Source of the DNA: Nostoc sp. NMS8
Lineage (GTDB): Bacteria > Cyanobacteriota > Cyanobacteriia > Cyanobacteriales > Nostocaceae
Assembly (NCBI RefSeq): GCF_017115045.1
Contig: NZ_JABXKK010000089.1
Coordinates: forward strand, 62,001 to 126,000
DNA: 64,000 nucleotides
Direction of reading: 5' to 3'
In this document: piece by piece, positions 43,545 to 53,167 of the stretch
Layout: each line of letters opens with the position of its first letter
How positions within the stretch are numbered: position 1 is the first letter of the stretch
Translations under genes and position numbers: made by a program
The notes under the pieces: model-generated
Told to the model about the DNA's origin: nothing
Seen by the model: the letters and a program-made list of their open reading frames with translations, nothing else
The model's database searches: none

Positions 43545-45183
43545 TTTGGATAAAAAAATCCTGCCTTTGTCACCAAGCCTCGTCAAAAAACAGAATAGGG
43601 TATTAGATCCGACAGTCAGGAATCACTTGAGTGCTGTTTCTAAGTGTACATCTAGTCAAATAAATGGCCAAGAAATGTCCCCAAAAGACGTTTCTAAAAA
43701 CGATCAAAGTTGGACAGCGGAGATCCCAAAAACTGATGTTCCAAGTCAATCAGAAACACAATCTGAGGAAAAATTAACCACTGTTGAGGTAGATAAGAAC
43801 GGCGCTCCCAATGGGCATAATTTGCCAGTAGCCGCGATCGCAGAAAAAGAACCACCACAATTAGATGGATCGGGTTCAGGTGGAGAAGCTATTGCAGGGA
43901 ATGTAAAACAGCAGGGATTTTTACCTGTATTAAAAAATCCTAATTTCTTAGCTCTTTGGGGTGGTCAAGTTTTTTCCCAATTGGCAGATAAAGTTTATTT
44001 GGTGCTGATGATTGCCTTGATTAATACTCAGTTTCAAGGAAGCAATCAGAGTATTAGTGGTTGGGTATCAGTCTTGATGATGGCTTTTACGATTCCAGCC
44101 GTATTGTTTGGTTCCGTTGCTGGCGTGTTTGTTGATCGCTGGTCGAAAAAGGCTGTGCTGGTGGCAACGAATATTTGGCGCGGCATCCTAGTTTTGTCAA
44201 TTCCCTTCCTGGTGTGGTTGACTCATGACTGGAAACCCATAGGAGTGCTGCCAGTGGGTTTTTTGATCGTTCTGGGTGTGACTTTTTTAGTTTCCACACT
44301 GACGCAGTTTTTTGCCCCGGCAGAACAAGCGGCAATTCCCTTAATCGTAGAAGAACAGCATTTACTCTCGGCTAATTCGCTTTACACAACAACGATGATG
44401 GCATCGGTGATTGTTGGGTTTGCCGTTGGAGAACCGTTGTTAGCGATCGCAGATGGACTTTGGCTGCAAATTGGTGGTAGTGGTAGTTTGGGCAAAGAAC
44501 TTTTAGTAGGTGGTAGTTATGCGATCGCTGGACTAATTTTGTTCCTCCTGGCAACTAACGAAAAACACCACCACCCCGATACAGAATTCCCTCACGTATT
44601 CTCTGACTTACGAGACGGTTTTGCCTATCTCAAAGCAAATCATCGCGTCCGCAACGCTTTGCTTCAACTGATTATCTTGTTTTCTGTCTTTGCAGCATTA
44701 ACTGTTCTAGCCGTTCGGATGGCAGAAATTATTCCCAACATGAAAGCCTCCCAGTTCGGCTTTTTACTAGCAGCTGGCGGTGTTGGCATCGCGGCGGGAG
44801 CAACAATTCTCGGTCAATTTGGTCAACGCTTCTCTTACACCCAGCTAAGTCTGTGCGGTTGTATGGGTATGGCAGCATCCCTGATTGGTCTGTCAGTGTT
44901 TACAACTCAACTGTGGCTCGTCTTGTTACTGGTAGCGCTCTTAGGTATCTTTGGGGCACTAGTGGGAATTCCCATGCAAACCGCAATCCAAACAGAAACA
45001 CCTCCAGAAATGCGTGGTAAAGTTTTTGGCTTGCAGAACAATGTAATTAATATTGCCCTCTCCTTACCTTTAGCATTAGCTGGTGTCGCAGAAACTTTTC
45101 TAGGACTACAGGTAGTTTTTTTGGGATTAGCTGCGATCGTCTTTTCAGGAGGTATATTAACCTGGTATAACTCACACAAGTAG
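43528..45183 (+). CDS. MFS transporter with long hydrophilic N-terminal tail
   Basis: About 551 aa. A disordered hydrophilic N-terminus of about 130 residues (rich in Ser, Gln, Lys, Glu) precedes about 12 transmembrane segments from PNFLALWGGQVFSQLADKVYLV. The block DRWSKKAVLVATN after segment 3 is the MFS A-loop. The start is set at ATG 43528; an ATG at 43531 is equally likely. It overlaps recO, which suggests translational coupling. It resembles EntS-like exporters in arrangement; the substrate is unknown. Confidence 0.85.
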   Translation: MMQPSDLDKKILPLSPSLVKKQNRVLDPTVRNHLSAVSKCTSSQINGQEMSPKDVSKNDQSWTAEIPKTDVPSQSETQSEEKLTTVEVDKNGAPNGHNLPVAAIAEKEPPQLDGSGSGGEAIAGNVKQQGFLPVLKNPNFLALWGGQVFSQLADKVYLVLMIALINTQFQGSNQSISGWVSVLMMAFTIPAVLFGSVAGVFVDRWSKKAVLVATNIWRGILVLSIPFLVWLTHDWKPIGVLPVGFLIVLGVTFLVSTLTQFFAPAEQAAIPLIVEEQHLLSANSLYTTTMMASVIVGFAVGEPLLAIADGLWLQIGGSGSLGKELLVGGSYAIAGLILFLLATNEKHHHPDTEFPHVFSDLRDGFAYLKANHRVRNALLQLIILFSVFAALTVLAVRMAEIIPNMKASQFGFLLAAGGVGIAAGATILGQFGQRFSYTQLSLCGCMGMAASLIGLSVFTTQLWLVLLLVALLGIFGALVGIPMQTAIQTETPPEMRGKVFGLQNNVINIALSLPLALAGVAETFLGLQVVFLGLAAIVFSGGILTWYNSHK

Positions 45184-45540
45184 TTATCAGCTAAGAGGAG
45201 TTATTATTCATTACCTTGAAGTAATTAATATTTACTTAAAGCTTTTGCGTTCATGGTAAACTGTGGTCAGTGAAAATTTATCACATACTTGCCGGATATG
45301 AATCTGACATTAGTTCAGAGTAAGTTGTTTAAATATTAGAAATTAACAACTTATAAGTAGAATAAATAAAGCCATAAATCCACTGGTTTAATCAGCTTAA
45401 AATAAGCTTTTTAAACTGGTAGAAAGTTGTGGAAATTTTTAATAAATAAAAGAACCAGCAAGTATAGCTAGATAAAAGATAAATCACAAAGGACACAAAA
45501 GTAATAGCTCAAACCTGCTTTTATTACAGCTAAATAAAGA
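45184..45540. other. 357-bp intergenic stretch, nothing identified
   Basis: AT-rich leader of the next glycosyltransferase gene. No RNA, riboswitch or gene seen. Confidence 0.4.
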
Positions 45541-46689
45541 ATGCGTATAGCCTGGATTGGAAAAAAAACACCCTTTTGCGGCAATGTCACCTACAGTCGA
45601 GAAATTACAAATGCCTTGCTAGATAGGGGACATCAAGTTAGCTTTCTTCACTTCGCCCAGGAAGAGTCTGAACCTGACAACTGGCCAAATCTTCGAGAGG
45701 TTTCCCTACCTTTCATTTACAAGTCCCAGGTTTACACAATTCCCACTTTTAAAGCCACCAAAGTTTTAACCGATTCACTGCGGGAAATCAAACCAGATGT
45801 AGTCCATGCTTCCTTGACGTTATCTCCTCTAGACTTTTTTCTACCGGAAATCTGTGAGGAACTGAGGTTGCCCTTAGTTGCCACTTTTCACACACCGTTT
45901 GCTGGCAAGGGAGCAAAGCTGATATCGGGAACACAACTTTTGGCTTATCAGCTCTACGCACCTTTTTTAGTTAACTACGATCGCGTGATTGTATTTTCCC
46001 AAATTCAGCGAGAATTATTGGCAGGGATGGGCGTAAGGGAAGAAAATATTGCCGTAATTCCTAATGGGGTTGATACCGCTAAATATTCTCCAGGACTTTC
46101 TAAAATCAAAGCAGAATTTAAAGCCGATCGGTTGTTTGTCTATCAGGGTCGCATAGCGCCAGAGAAAAATGTCGAAGCTCTCCTCCGTGCTTGGAAACAG
46201 TCGGCAATGGAGCCTGGTACTAAGTTGCTAATTGTTGGCGACGGCCCTTTGAAGTCTTCCTTGGAGCCGTTTTATGGTTCAGAATACGGTATTATCTGGT
46301 TGGGATTTGTCGCTGATGAAGACCGACGCATCGAAATTTTGCGGGGCGCAGATGTGTTTGTTTTGCCTTCGTTGGTTGAGGGTTTATCCCTATCTCTGTT
46401 AGAAGGAATGTCATGTGGGTTAGCTTGTTTAGCAACAGATGTGGGTGCAGATGGAGAAGTCTTGGAAAAGGGCGCAGGTGTTGTTATTAATACTAAAACA
46501 GCGCGATCGCAATTAAAAACACTCTTGCCAGTGTTACAAGACCATCCTGAGTTAACAACGTTACTGGGGCAAAAAGCTAGACAGCGTGTATTAGACCGCT
46601 ATACCCTGAGTAAAAATATTACTCTACTGGAAGAACTTTATAAAGAAGTTTTAGCACAGCGACCTCTACCGCTAAGTCGTAGAGCGTAA
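45541..46689 (+). CDS. GT4 glycosyltransferase
   Basis: 382 aa. The N-terminus (MRIAWIGKKTPFCGNVTYSREI), VVATFHTPFAGKGAKL and the donor-binding EKNVEALLRAWKQ, LVEGLSLSLLEGMSCGLACLATDVG with the E-x7-E motif fit the GT4 family. It probably acts in the cytoplasm on a lipid or polysaccharide precursor. It is not in an obvious operon. It is separated from the DUF29 gene by a possible gene remnant. Confidence 0.9.
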   Translation: MRIAWIGKKTPFCGNVTYSREITNALLDRGHQVSFLHFAQEESEPDNWPNLREVSLPFIYKSQVYTIPTFKATKVLTDSLREIKPDVVHASLTLSPLDFFLPEICEELRLPLVATFHTPFAGKGAKLISGTQLLAYQLYAPFLVNYDRVIVFSQIQRELLAGMGVREENIAVIPNGVDTAKYSPGLSKIKAEFKADRLFVYQGRIAPEKNVEALLRAWKQSAMEPGTKLLIVGDGPLKSSLEPFYGSEYGIIWLGFVADEDRRIEILRGADVFVLPSLVEGLSLSLLEGMSCGLACLATDVGADGEVLEKGAGVVINTKTARSQLKTLLPVLQDHPELTTLLGQKARQRVLDRYTLSKNITLLEELYKEVLAQRPLPLSRRA

Positions 46690-46809
46690 GGAAAGGGAAG
46701 AAGTGCGATCGCACTGTAAATCTTAAGATGGCAATAAGTGCGATCGGGTAAAATACAAATACCTAACTAAGAATTCTCTTACCAGTTTTACAAGGCTATC
46801 TAAAGTTAA

Positions 46810-46989
46810 AAAATTGTACAGTCGATTCAGGGTGAACAGCGAGAGACTTGGATTACTGAGGGTAGGGTAGAACTTTCGGTTGATTATTCTTCTGGGAGTC
46901 GTTGGATATCTTCTGACTTAGCTTATGGGTGCTGTGTATGTTTTTTTCTGGGCAATTATCGGCAAAAATTAAAGCTACAAAATGAACAA
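46810..46989 (+). pseudogene. In-frame remnant upstream of the DUF29 gene
   Basis: The frame is open from 46810 and runs without a stop into the DUF29 gene start at 46990. It encodes GEQRETWITEGRVELSVDYS and a further hydrophobic, Cys-rich segment, but has no ATG, GTG or TTG. It looks like the end of another gene deleted up to its 3' part. Identity unknown. Confidence 0.35.
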
Positions 46990-47433
46990 ATGACTGCAAT
47001 CATCGACATAAAAACATTATATGAATCCAATTACCTGCAATGGTTAGAGGAGACTATTAAAGGTCTCAAAAATCGACAATTAGGAGACATTGACTATGAA
47101 AACTTAATAGAAGAATTGGAAGATTTGGCTAAAAATGAAAAAAGGCGAGTAAGAAGTTTATTAGAACAGATTATTAGACATTTATTACTTTATCAATATT
47201 GGGATTTAGAAAAGCCAAGAAATGCTAATCATTGGGCTGCGGAAATTATTAGTTTTCGGAACCAACTAAATGAAGATTTAAGTGCTAATTTACGCAATCA
47301 TTTAGAGGAGAATTTCAACATAATTTATAGCAATGCCTTAGATTATGTTAAAGCTAAAACGAATTTAACCAATTTACCTGAATTATGTGCTTATACTTTA
47401 GAGCAAATTTTGGATAAAAATTGGTTGCCTTAA
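46990..47433 (+). CDS. DUF29-family protein
   Basis: 147 aa. It has the DUF29 pattern: LYESNYLQWLEETIKGLKNRQLGDIDYENLIEELEDLAKNE and RVRSLLEQIIRHLLLYQYW. Soluble and helical. These proteins are numerous in cyanobacteria, of unknown function, and often lie near mobile or variable DNA. Its frame continues upstream into a remnant with no start codon. Confidence 0.85.
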   Translation: MTAIIDIKTLYESNYLQWLEETIKGLKNRQLGDIDYENLIEELEDLAKNEKRRVRSLLEQIIRHLLLYQYWDLEKPRNANHWAAEIISFRNQLNEDLSANLRNHLEENFNIIYSNALDYVKAKTNLTNLPELCAYTLEQILDKNWLP

Positions 47434-47494
47434 TCTTAAATTTTGATTTTTTATATAAAACATATTCATATTTTAACTCAGCAACACCATAAAA

Positions 47495-48304
47495 TTAAGT
47501 CGCTGAATTATCAATTAAAGACCATCCCAAAGTAGTTGGTTGTTCATAAACCCGCTTTAGAGTATTTACATCTCTGAGAGAAATAGACGGCGGGTTACGA
47601 ACTTGGGAAAAATATAGGGCATCAGTTTGTAGCGGACTATGACCCCAAATTCCCAACGCATGACCGAATTCGTGACGGGCTGCGGCTTGGATATACTCAC
47701 CTGTTTGACTGGGACTTAACAAGATGGTGAAGCGGTGGGATAAAACCTTGTTGGTGGTGTATAACTCGTAAGTAGTTTGTGCCGATCGCGCACGAGGTAT
47801 ATTACTACCAGGGGAAATTTGTAGAGGTGGCGCTTTTCGCGCGATCATAATGTCAGCAACTTCTGGCTGTTCGACTATTGTTAAAGGTAAATAAGTACTC
47901 CACTCCTGTACACCCTGCAAGACACTGTTAACCCATACTTGAGCTTGTTTTTCGCTGATGGCTTTTGGTAGTTCTACGTAAACTCGAACGGGAAATTGCG
48001 ACCAGACTAAATAACCAACTTGGGTTGTTGTGACTTGGGAAAAGTAGTCACCACCGTTAGTGTTATCTTGCCACTGTGCAAGTGTGGGCGGTAAGGGATG
48101 GGGTTTTGGGGAAGATGAGGGTAGAGAGATTCTTAAATCCGAATACCCATATTTTGGTATTATTGTAAACCCATCACTCAACTCGATATTAGTAAAAACG
48201 ACTAATAGCCCTGTGCCAAGAAACAAGGCAAGAGCTACAATTAACCGTCTTGAAATTAAATTTATTAGGGTGTTAAGTATCGGATGTTGGGTTATTTTCC
48301 CCAT
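47495..48304 (-). CDS. Matrixin-like zinc metalloprotease, membrane-anchored
   Basis: 269 aa. The N-terminal hydrophobic helix (about 15-38) anchors it or acts as a signal sequence. The zinc site AARHEFGHALGIWGHS (HExxHxxGxxH, near residue 215) is that of the metzincin/matrixin family. The catalytic domain therefore lies outside the cytoplasm. Target proteins are unknown. It lies just downstream of secG on the same strand, separated by 10 bp. Confidence 0.85.
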   Translation of the reverse strand: MGKITQHPILNTLINLISRRLIVALALFLGTGLLVVFTNIELSDGFTIIPKYGYSDLRISLPSSSPKPHPLPPTLAQWQDNTNGGDYFSQVTTTQVGYLVWSQFPVRVYVELPKAISEKQAQVWVNSVLQGVQEWSTYLPLTIVEQPEVADIMIARKAPPLQISPGSNIPRARSAQTTYELYTTNKVLSHRFTILLSPSQTGEYIQAAARHEFGHALGIWGHSPLQTDALYFSQVRNPPSISLRDVNTLKRVYEQPTTLGWSLIDNSAT

Positions 48305-48314
48305 TTACCTATCC

Positions 48315-48548
48315 TTATTTAGGCAGCCAACCAGCACTTAAAACTACTGTTAAACCGAGAAAAATTACTGTCAATGCCCAAGTAATTCGGTTTAAGGTGT
48401 TTTCTGCACTCTTTGTGCTGCTAAATAACTGTGCTTGTCCGCCAATAGCGCCAACGCCATCACCTTTAGGGCTATGCAGCAAAACTAAGATAATCAAACC
48501 AGTGGCAGAAAATGCCCAAATGCCTTGCACGATATTACTAATTGTCAT
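48315..48548 (-). CDS. secG: Preprotein translocase subunit SecG
   Basis: 77 aa from ATG 48548 (MTISNIVQGIWAFS); a longer reading has an unsuitable N-terminus. Two hydrophobic helices (about 8-20 and 51-72) flank the conserved loop LLHSPKGDGVGAIGGQAQLFSS. SecG supports SecYE during protein export. The gene lies after gpmI and just before the metalloprotease gene. Confidence 0.93.
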   Translation of the reverse strand: MTISNIVQGIWAFSATGLIILVLLHSPKGDGVGAIGGQAQLFSSTKSAENTLNRITWALTVIFLGLTVVLSAGWLPK

Positions 48549-48614
48549 GGTAGGAATCTCATTTATAAAAAGTTTCAAAAAACAGAATTCAGAATTCAAA
48601 ATTCAGAATTCAAA

Positions 48615-48672
48615 AGTTAGGAGTTCACTAAAAACTCCTAACTCAGCACTCAGCACTCAGCACTCAGCACTA
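48615..48672. repeat. Inverted and tandem heptamer repeats between gpmI and secG
   Basis: AGTTAGGAGTT (48615-48625) pairs with AACTCCTAACT (48633-48643) across a 7-nt loop. Tandem ACTCAGC units follow to about 48672. It lies a few bases beyond the gpmI stop and may act as its terminator. Confidence 0.75.
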
Positions 48673-48674
48673 TT

Positions 48675-50273
48675 TTACAGCCCTACTTGCACGGGAGTAC
48701 GAGTACGTTGTAGCTCATATTCTGCTGTTTTCAGCAGCGATCGCCCGGTCATTTCTGGTGGCTGAGGCAGCTGTAAAATCTCTAGAATTGTGGGGGCAAT
48801 GTCGGATAGCTTGCCATCGCTTCGCAGTTCGACATTTGTACCATATCCAGGGATTTTGACTTTCTCTCCTTCCACCAAGATGAAGGGGACAGGATTAGTG
48901 GTATGAGCCGTCCAGGGATTACCCCCATGATCTAGCATATACTCAGCGTTGCCGTGATCAGCAGTAATAATTGTTGTACCGCCGGCTTTGATAACGCTCT
49001 CTAACAAGCGACCCAAACAGCGATCGACTGTTTCAACTGCTGTTATGGTAGCGTCGATTTGACCAGTGTGCCCTACCATGTCTGGGTTGGCATAGTTAAT
49101 CACAACTAGAGAATACGTACCTTTTTGAATCGCTGCGATCGCTACATCTGTAACTGCTGCTGCTGACATCGCCGGGGCATGATCGTAAGTCGCTACCATC
49201 GGGCTGCTTACCAGTTCCCGATCTTCTCCAACAAAAGGTTCCTCCAGACCCCCATTAAAGAAATAGGTGACGTGGGCGTATTTTTCGGTTTCGGCAGTGC
49301 GGAACTGATTCAAACTATGATTGGCTATGACTTCTCCCAGAATGTTACTGAGATTCTGCGGCTCAAAGGCTACAGCCACGGGTAAGTCTGAATCATACTG
49401 CGTAAAGGTGACAAAGGACAGTGGTGTGATTTGCTGTCTTTCAAAACCGTTAAATGTGGGACTGACCAAAGCTTGAGTCAGTTGTCTGGAGCGATCGGGG
49501 CGGAAGTTGAAAAATATCACCCCATCCCCTGGTTCTATTGCACCTGGAGCAATTCGGATGGGGTTGACAAATTCATCTTTTACCCCTTCGGCGTAAGATG
49601 CTTGCAAGAGTTCTACAGCCGTGCGATCGCCACCTGCACCATCTTGAGTCATCACGTCGTAGGCGCGCTTGACCCGATCCCAGCGGTGATCACGATCCAT
49701 CGCGTAGTAGCGACCGCTGAGGGTGACTATGCGTCCAATTCCCGCGCGGTCTATATAATCTTGCAGCAATGTGATTGCTCTTACACCGTCAGTTGGGGCG
49801 GTGTCACGACCATCGGTGATAGCGTGAATACAAACTTCTGGAATTCGCTGGTCTTTGGCTAAGTCAAGTAGTCCGAATAGATGGGTGATATGTGAATGTA
49901 CCCCTCCCTCCGAACAAAGACCGACTAGATGCAGCTTACTATTCCGAGAACGAACTTCCTGGCAAATTTTGACGAGTGCTGGGTTTGAGGCAATAGAACC
50001 GTCTTCGACCGCATCAGAGATGCGTACCAGTTCTTGCGGTACAACTCGCCCAGCACCAATGTTCAAATGACCTACTTCGGAGTTGCCCATTTGACCTTCT
50101 GGCAACCCTACGGCTTTTCCTGATGTGCGGATGAGGGTATGTGGGTAAGCCGCCCATAAACTGTCCACAATGGGAGTTTTAGCAGCAACAATAGCGTTTC
50201 CTCGCTTTTCCTCGCAGTAGCCCCATCCGTCTAAAATGACTAGCACCACAGGAGCAACAGGTGCTTTGGTCAT
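48675..50273 (-). CDS. gpmI: 2,3-bisphosphoglycerate-independent phosphoglycerate mutase
   Basis: 532 aa. The start VVLVILDGWGYCEEKRGNAI and catalytic Ser in QMGNSEVGHLNIGAGRVV are typical, with the two metal-binding blocks GRDTAPTDG, HAITDGRD and ITADHGNAEYM. It interconverts 3- and 2-phosphoglycerate in glycolysis, using manganese. In cyanobacteria this step is controlled by the small protein PirC in some species; no pirC-like ORF was recognised here. Confidence 0.96.
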   Translation of the reverse strand: MTKAPVAPVVLVILDGWGYCEEKRGNAIVAAKTPIVDSLWAAYPHTLIRTSGKAVGLPEGQMGNSEVGHLNIGAGRVVPQELVRISDAVEDGSIASNPALVKICQEVRSRNSKLHLVGLCSEGGVHSHITHLFGLLDLAKDQRIPEVCIHAITDGRDTAPTDGVRAITLLQDYIDRAGIGRIVTLSGRYYAMDRDHRWDRVKRAYDVMTQDGAGGDRTAVELLQASYAEGVKDEFVNPIRIAPGAIEPGDGVIFFNFRPDRSRQLTQALVSPTFNGFERQQITPLSFVTFTQYDSDLPVAVAFEPQNLSNILGEVIANHSLNQFRTAETEKYAHVTYFFNGGLEEPFVGEDRELVSSPMVATYDHAPAMSAAAVTDVAIAAIQKGTYSLVVINYANPDMVGHTGQIDATITAVETVDRCLGRLLESVIKAGGTTIITADHGNAEYMLDHGGNPWTAHTTNPVPFILVEGEKVKIPGYGTNVELRSDGKLSDIAPTILEILQLPQPPEMTGRSLLKTAEYELQRTRTPVQVGL

Positions 50274-50446
50274 AGTAAAATTGCCCTTTACTTTTTGTAA
50301 TACCCGAATGATACCACTGCTAATCCACGCCGCAAGTGAATTTTTACTTATTAACTTCTTTTATGAAGGACTTGCAGCTTTTTAAAAGATTTTTTAAATT
50401 TTAGTAATTTTTCTGTGATGTTTTAGAACGCTAATAAAGAGTGATT

Positions 50447-50480
50447 ACTTAGTAGTAGTATTTTTGCGCTACTACTAAGT
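50447..50480 (-). terminator. Hairpin after the ABC-F gene
   Basis: ACTTAGTAGTAG and CTACTACTAAGT form a perfect 12-bp stem with a 10-nt loop. It lies 15 bp beyond the ABC-F stop codon. A T-run is lacking, so it may be a transcript-end or stability hairpin rather than a strong terminator. Confidence 0.65.
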
Positions 50481-50494
50481 CCTTTTCTAGTTTC

Positions 50495-52180
50495 TCATTT
50501 CCTTTTGGCGGAAGCTTTAGCAGCTTTTTTCGCCGCTTTTTCGGCTTCTATTGCAGCTAACTTTGCTTGTTCTTTTTCCTCGGCAATTTTCTGTAGATAG
50601 TAATGATAATCTCCTAAATAAACGCGGAATTCACCATCACGAATTTCGACGATTTTGTTTGCTACTTGAGAAATAAAGTAGCGATCATGGGAAACTACAA
50701 TTGCCGTACCGTCATAATTTTTGAGCGCTTCTTCCAGCATTTCTTTCGCTGGAATATCTAGGTGGTTTGTCGGCTCATCTAAAATTAGTAAGTTTGCGGG
50801 ACGTAAGAGCATTTTTGCCAACGCCAGACGAGCTTTTTCTCCTCCACTTAATGCCCCAACTGCCTTAAATACAGTATCACCAGTGAATAAGAAGCGTCCC
50901 AAAAGTGTGCGGACTTCTTGATTATCCCAATCTGGAACTTCATCATGGATAGTTTCCATGACAGTTTTCTTCAAGTCCAAAGCTTCAGCTTGATTTTGCT
51001 CAAAGTAACCAGGAATAACGTTATGATCCCCTAATTGAACGCTACCTTCTGTGGGTGGTTCCATACCCATAATTACGCGCAGAAGGGTAGATTTTCCAGC
51101 ACCGTTGGGGCCAAGAAAAGCAATGCGATCGCCTCTTTCAATTAGCAGATTTGCTGATAAAAATAGGATTTTTTCACCATAAAGATGAGTTAAATCTTTA
51201 ATTTCCACTACTTCGCGTCCACTGCGGGGTGCAGGGGGAAAACGGAAGTGGAGAGTTCTCATACCACCAACGGGTGCTTCAATGCGCTCGATTTTGTCGA
51301 GTTGCTTTTCCCGGCTTTTTGCCTGGGTACTGCGGGTAGCACTGGCGCGAAATCTATCAACAAAGGTTTGCTGTTTCTCTAATTCTTTTTGCTGGCGTTC
51401 GTAAGCACTCAGTTGTGCTGATTGACTTTCGGCTTTTTGTTCTAAATATGCCGAGTAATTACCAAGGTAGGTACTGGAAACGCCACGTTCTGTTTCCACA
51501 ATTTGGGTACAGAGGCGGTCAAGGAACTCCCGGTCATGGGAGACTATTACCATCGGCGTAATCAGCCCTCTGAGGTAATTTTCCAACCACTCAATGGTTT
51601 CTAAATCTAGGTGGTTAGTCGGTTCATCCAGTAGCAACAAGTCGGGTTTTTGCAGGAGAATTTTACCTAAACTCATCCGCATTTGCCAACCACCACTGAA
51701 GGCACTGACGAGGCGATCGCCATCTTCTAGCCCAAACCCCATCTCTGGTAGAATTTTCCCGATGCGTGCGTCTAAGTTGTAACCATCTAAGGCTTCAAAT
51801 TTACGCTGCAAGCGATCCAGCTTGTCGATCAGTCGATCCAGTTCCTCTGGGGTAGCCGTTTCCATCTCTTGTGGTATGTGCGCCAGAGATAACTGTACTT
51901 CGTTGGCTTCTTTGAAAACAGTCCAAAATTCTTCTCTAACGGTGCGAGTGGGGTCTACTTCAAACTCTTGGTTAAGGTAGGCTATATGTAAGCTATTAGG
52001 ACGAATGATTTCGCCGGCGGTGGGTTCCATTTCCCCAGAGATGATTTTGAGTTGGGTGGATTTTCCAGCACCGTTGACACCGACTAAGCCAATGCGATCG
52101 CCTGGTTTAACTTCCCAGTTGATATCTTTGAGAACTTCGCCTGTGGGATAAATTTTACTTATATGTTCTAGTCGCAGCAT
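50495..52180 (-). CDS. ABC-F family ATPase
   Basis: 561 aa. It has two ABC domains (Walker A GVNGAGKST and GPNGAGKST) and signatures FSGGWQMR and LSGGEKARLA with LLDEPTNHLD and LILDEPTNHLD. The interdomain linker (about residues 240-310) and Lys/Ala-rich C-terminal tail are typical of ABC-F proteins. There are no membrane segments; the protein probably acts on ribosomes, but the subtype (Uup, EttA or others) is not decided. It ends before a hairpin. Confidence 0.9.
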   Translation of the reverse strand: MLRLEHISKIYPTGEVLKDINWEVKPGDRIGLVGVNGAGKSTQLKIISGEMEPTAGEIIRPNSLHIAYLNQEFEVDPTRTVREEFWTVFKEANEVQLSLAHIPQEMETATPEELDRLIDKLDRLQRKFEALDGYNLDARIGKILPEMGFGLEDGDRLVSAFSGGWQMRMSLGKILLQKPDLLLLDEPTNHLDLETIEWLENYLRGLITPMVIVSHDREFLDRLCTQIVETERGVSSTYLGNYSAYLEQKAESQSAQLSAYERQQKELEKQQTFVDRFRASATRSTQAKSREKQLDKIERIEAPVGGMRTLHFRFPPAPRSGREVVEIKDLTHLYGEKILFLSANLLIERGDRIAFLGPNGAGKSTLLRVIMGMEPPTEGSVQLGDHNVIPGYFEQNQAEALDLKKTVMETIHDEVPDWDNQEVRTLLGRFLFTGDTVFKAVGALSGGEKARLALAKMLLRPANLLILDEPTNHLDIPAKEMLEEALKNYDGTAIVVSHDRYFISQVANKIVEIRDGEFRVYLGDYHYYLQKIAEEKEQAKLAAIEAEKAAKKAAKASAKRK

Positions 52181-52335
52181 TAAGTTTCTCTCAGGTAGGG
52201 AGTGGGTGGTTGAGGACGAAGTACTAACACCGCCTCTAATATTAACAAAAATTAACTATAAATTCGTCGCGATCGAGTTTGGAAGCCGCAAACAAAATTT
52301 GGCTTGAGCCACGGATAAAATTTACCACATCTATC

Positions 52336-53118
52336 TCAAGGATGGCTTTGTGCTACCTGTCTAACTTCTTCAACACTCAAATCTAACGCCTGTGCTACTT
52401 GTTCTACAGTCAACCCTGCTGCTAACATTGCTGGTACTGCTTTTAGTTTCCCTTGAACCTCACCTTCCTGAAAGGCTTCCTGATAAAATCTGGTTTGCTT
52501 TAACTCGCTTAAGCCAAACATTTGCTCCATCTCCTCCCTACTCATTGTGGGAAACTTGTAAGCCAAAATAGTCTCTATAAATCGTAATAATTGCTGCTGT
52601 TTTGGTAGTGAGATTATCTCTGACTTGGTTCTGTCTATCAACTCTCTTGCTTGTGCGATCGCTATATCGTTGGTTGCAATTACTAATTTAGCAGTTGCAA
52701 TGCCAATTGGAAGCGATGCAGCCTCACCTAATTCATCCAAATAAATGCGCCTGACGCGCCCACTTGTGAAAAACTCACGGTAATGTTTGATATCTCCTGT
52801 ATCTACATTCCTGTTTGGGTATAGAACCACAGCACCCCAATCATTTAATGGCTGATTCTGACGGGGGTATAAACATATTTCTGCAATTAGCTGTGAATAA
52901 ATTTCTCCATCAGCTTGAAATTGCACTTCAACAAAGTAAATCGGGTTCTCACTTCCTTGTGTAGGCAGAAAAACACCATCGATTCTGAAGGCGGTTTGTT
53001 TGATTTCAACTGATGAAAATTGATAAAGTCTAGCTTCTTCTGGAGGATTACCAATAAGTTCAAAGAAGATATCAGGAAATTCTTGAAACAGCCGATAAAA
53101 GATGATGTCTGTTTTCAC
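52336..53118 (-). CDS. Rpn/DUF2887-family putative PD-(D/E)XK nuclease
   Basis: 260 aa. The N-terminus (KTDIIFYRLFQEFPDIFFELIG) and FRIDGVFLP with YFVEVQFQADGEIYSQL fit the DUF2887/Rpn recombination-promoting nuclease family, which is common in cyanobacteria. The D and EVQ residues suggest a PD-(D/E)XK core. The C-terminal coiled or repeated region (about 215-260) ends with VEQVAQALDLSVEEVRQVA. The biological role is not known. It lies next to variable small genes. Confidence 0.85.
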   Translation of the reverse strand: MKTDIIFYRLFQEFPDIFFELIGNPPEEARLYQFSSVEIKQTAFRIDGVFLPTQGSENPIYFVEVQFQADGEIYSQLIAEICLYPRQNQPLNDWGAVVLYPNRNVDTGDIKHYREFFTSGRVRRIYLDELGEAASLPIGIATAKLVIATNDIAIAQARELIDRTKSEIISLPKQQQLLRFIETILAYKFPTMSREEMEQMFGLSELKQTRFYQEAFQEGEVQGKLKAVPAMLAAGLTVEQVAQALDLSVEEVRQVAQSHP

Positions 53119-53167
53119 AACTTTATATCATTTGAAAACTTTGATTTTCTGTTCATGTGTTACTTTT

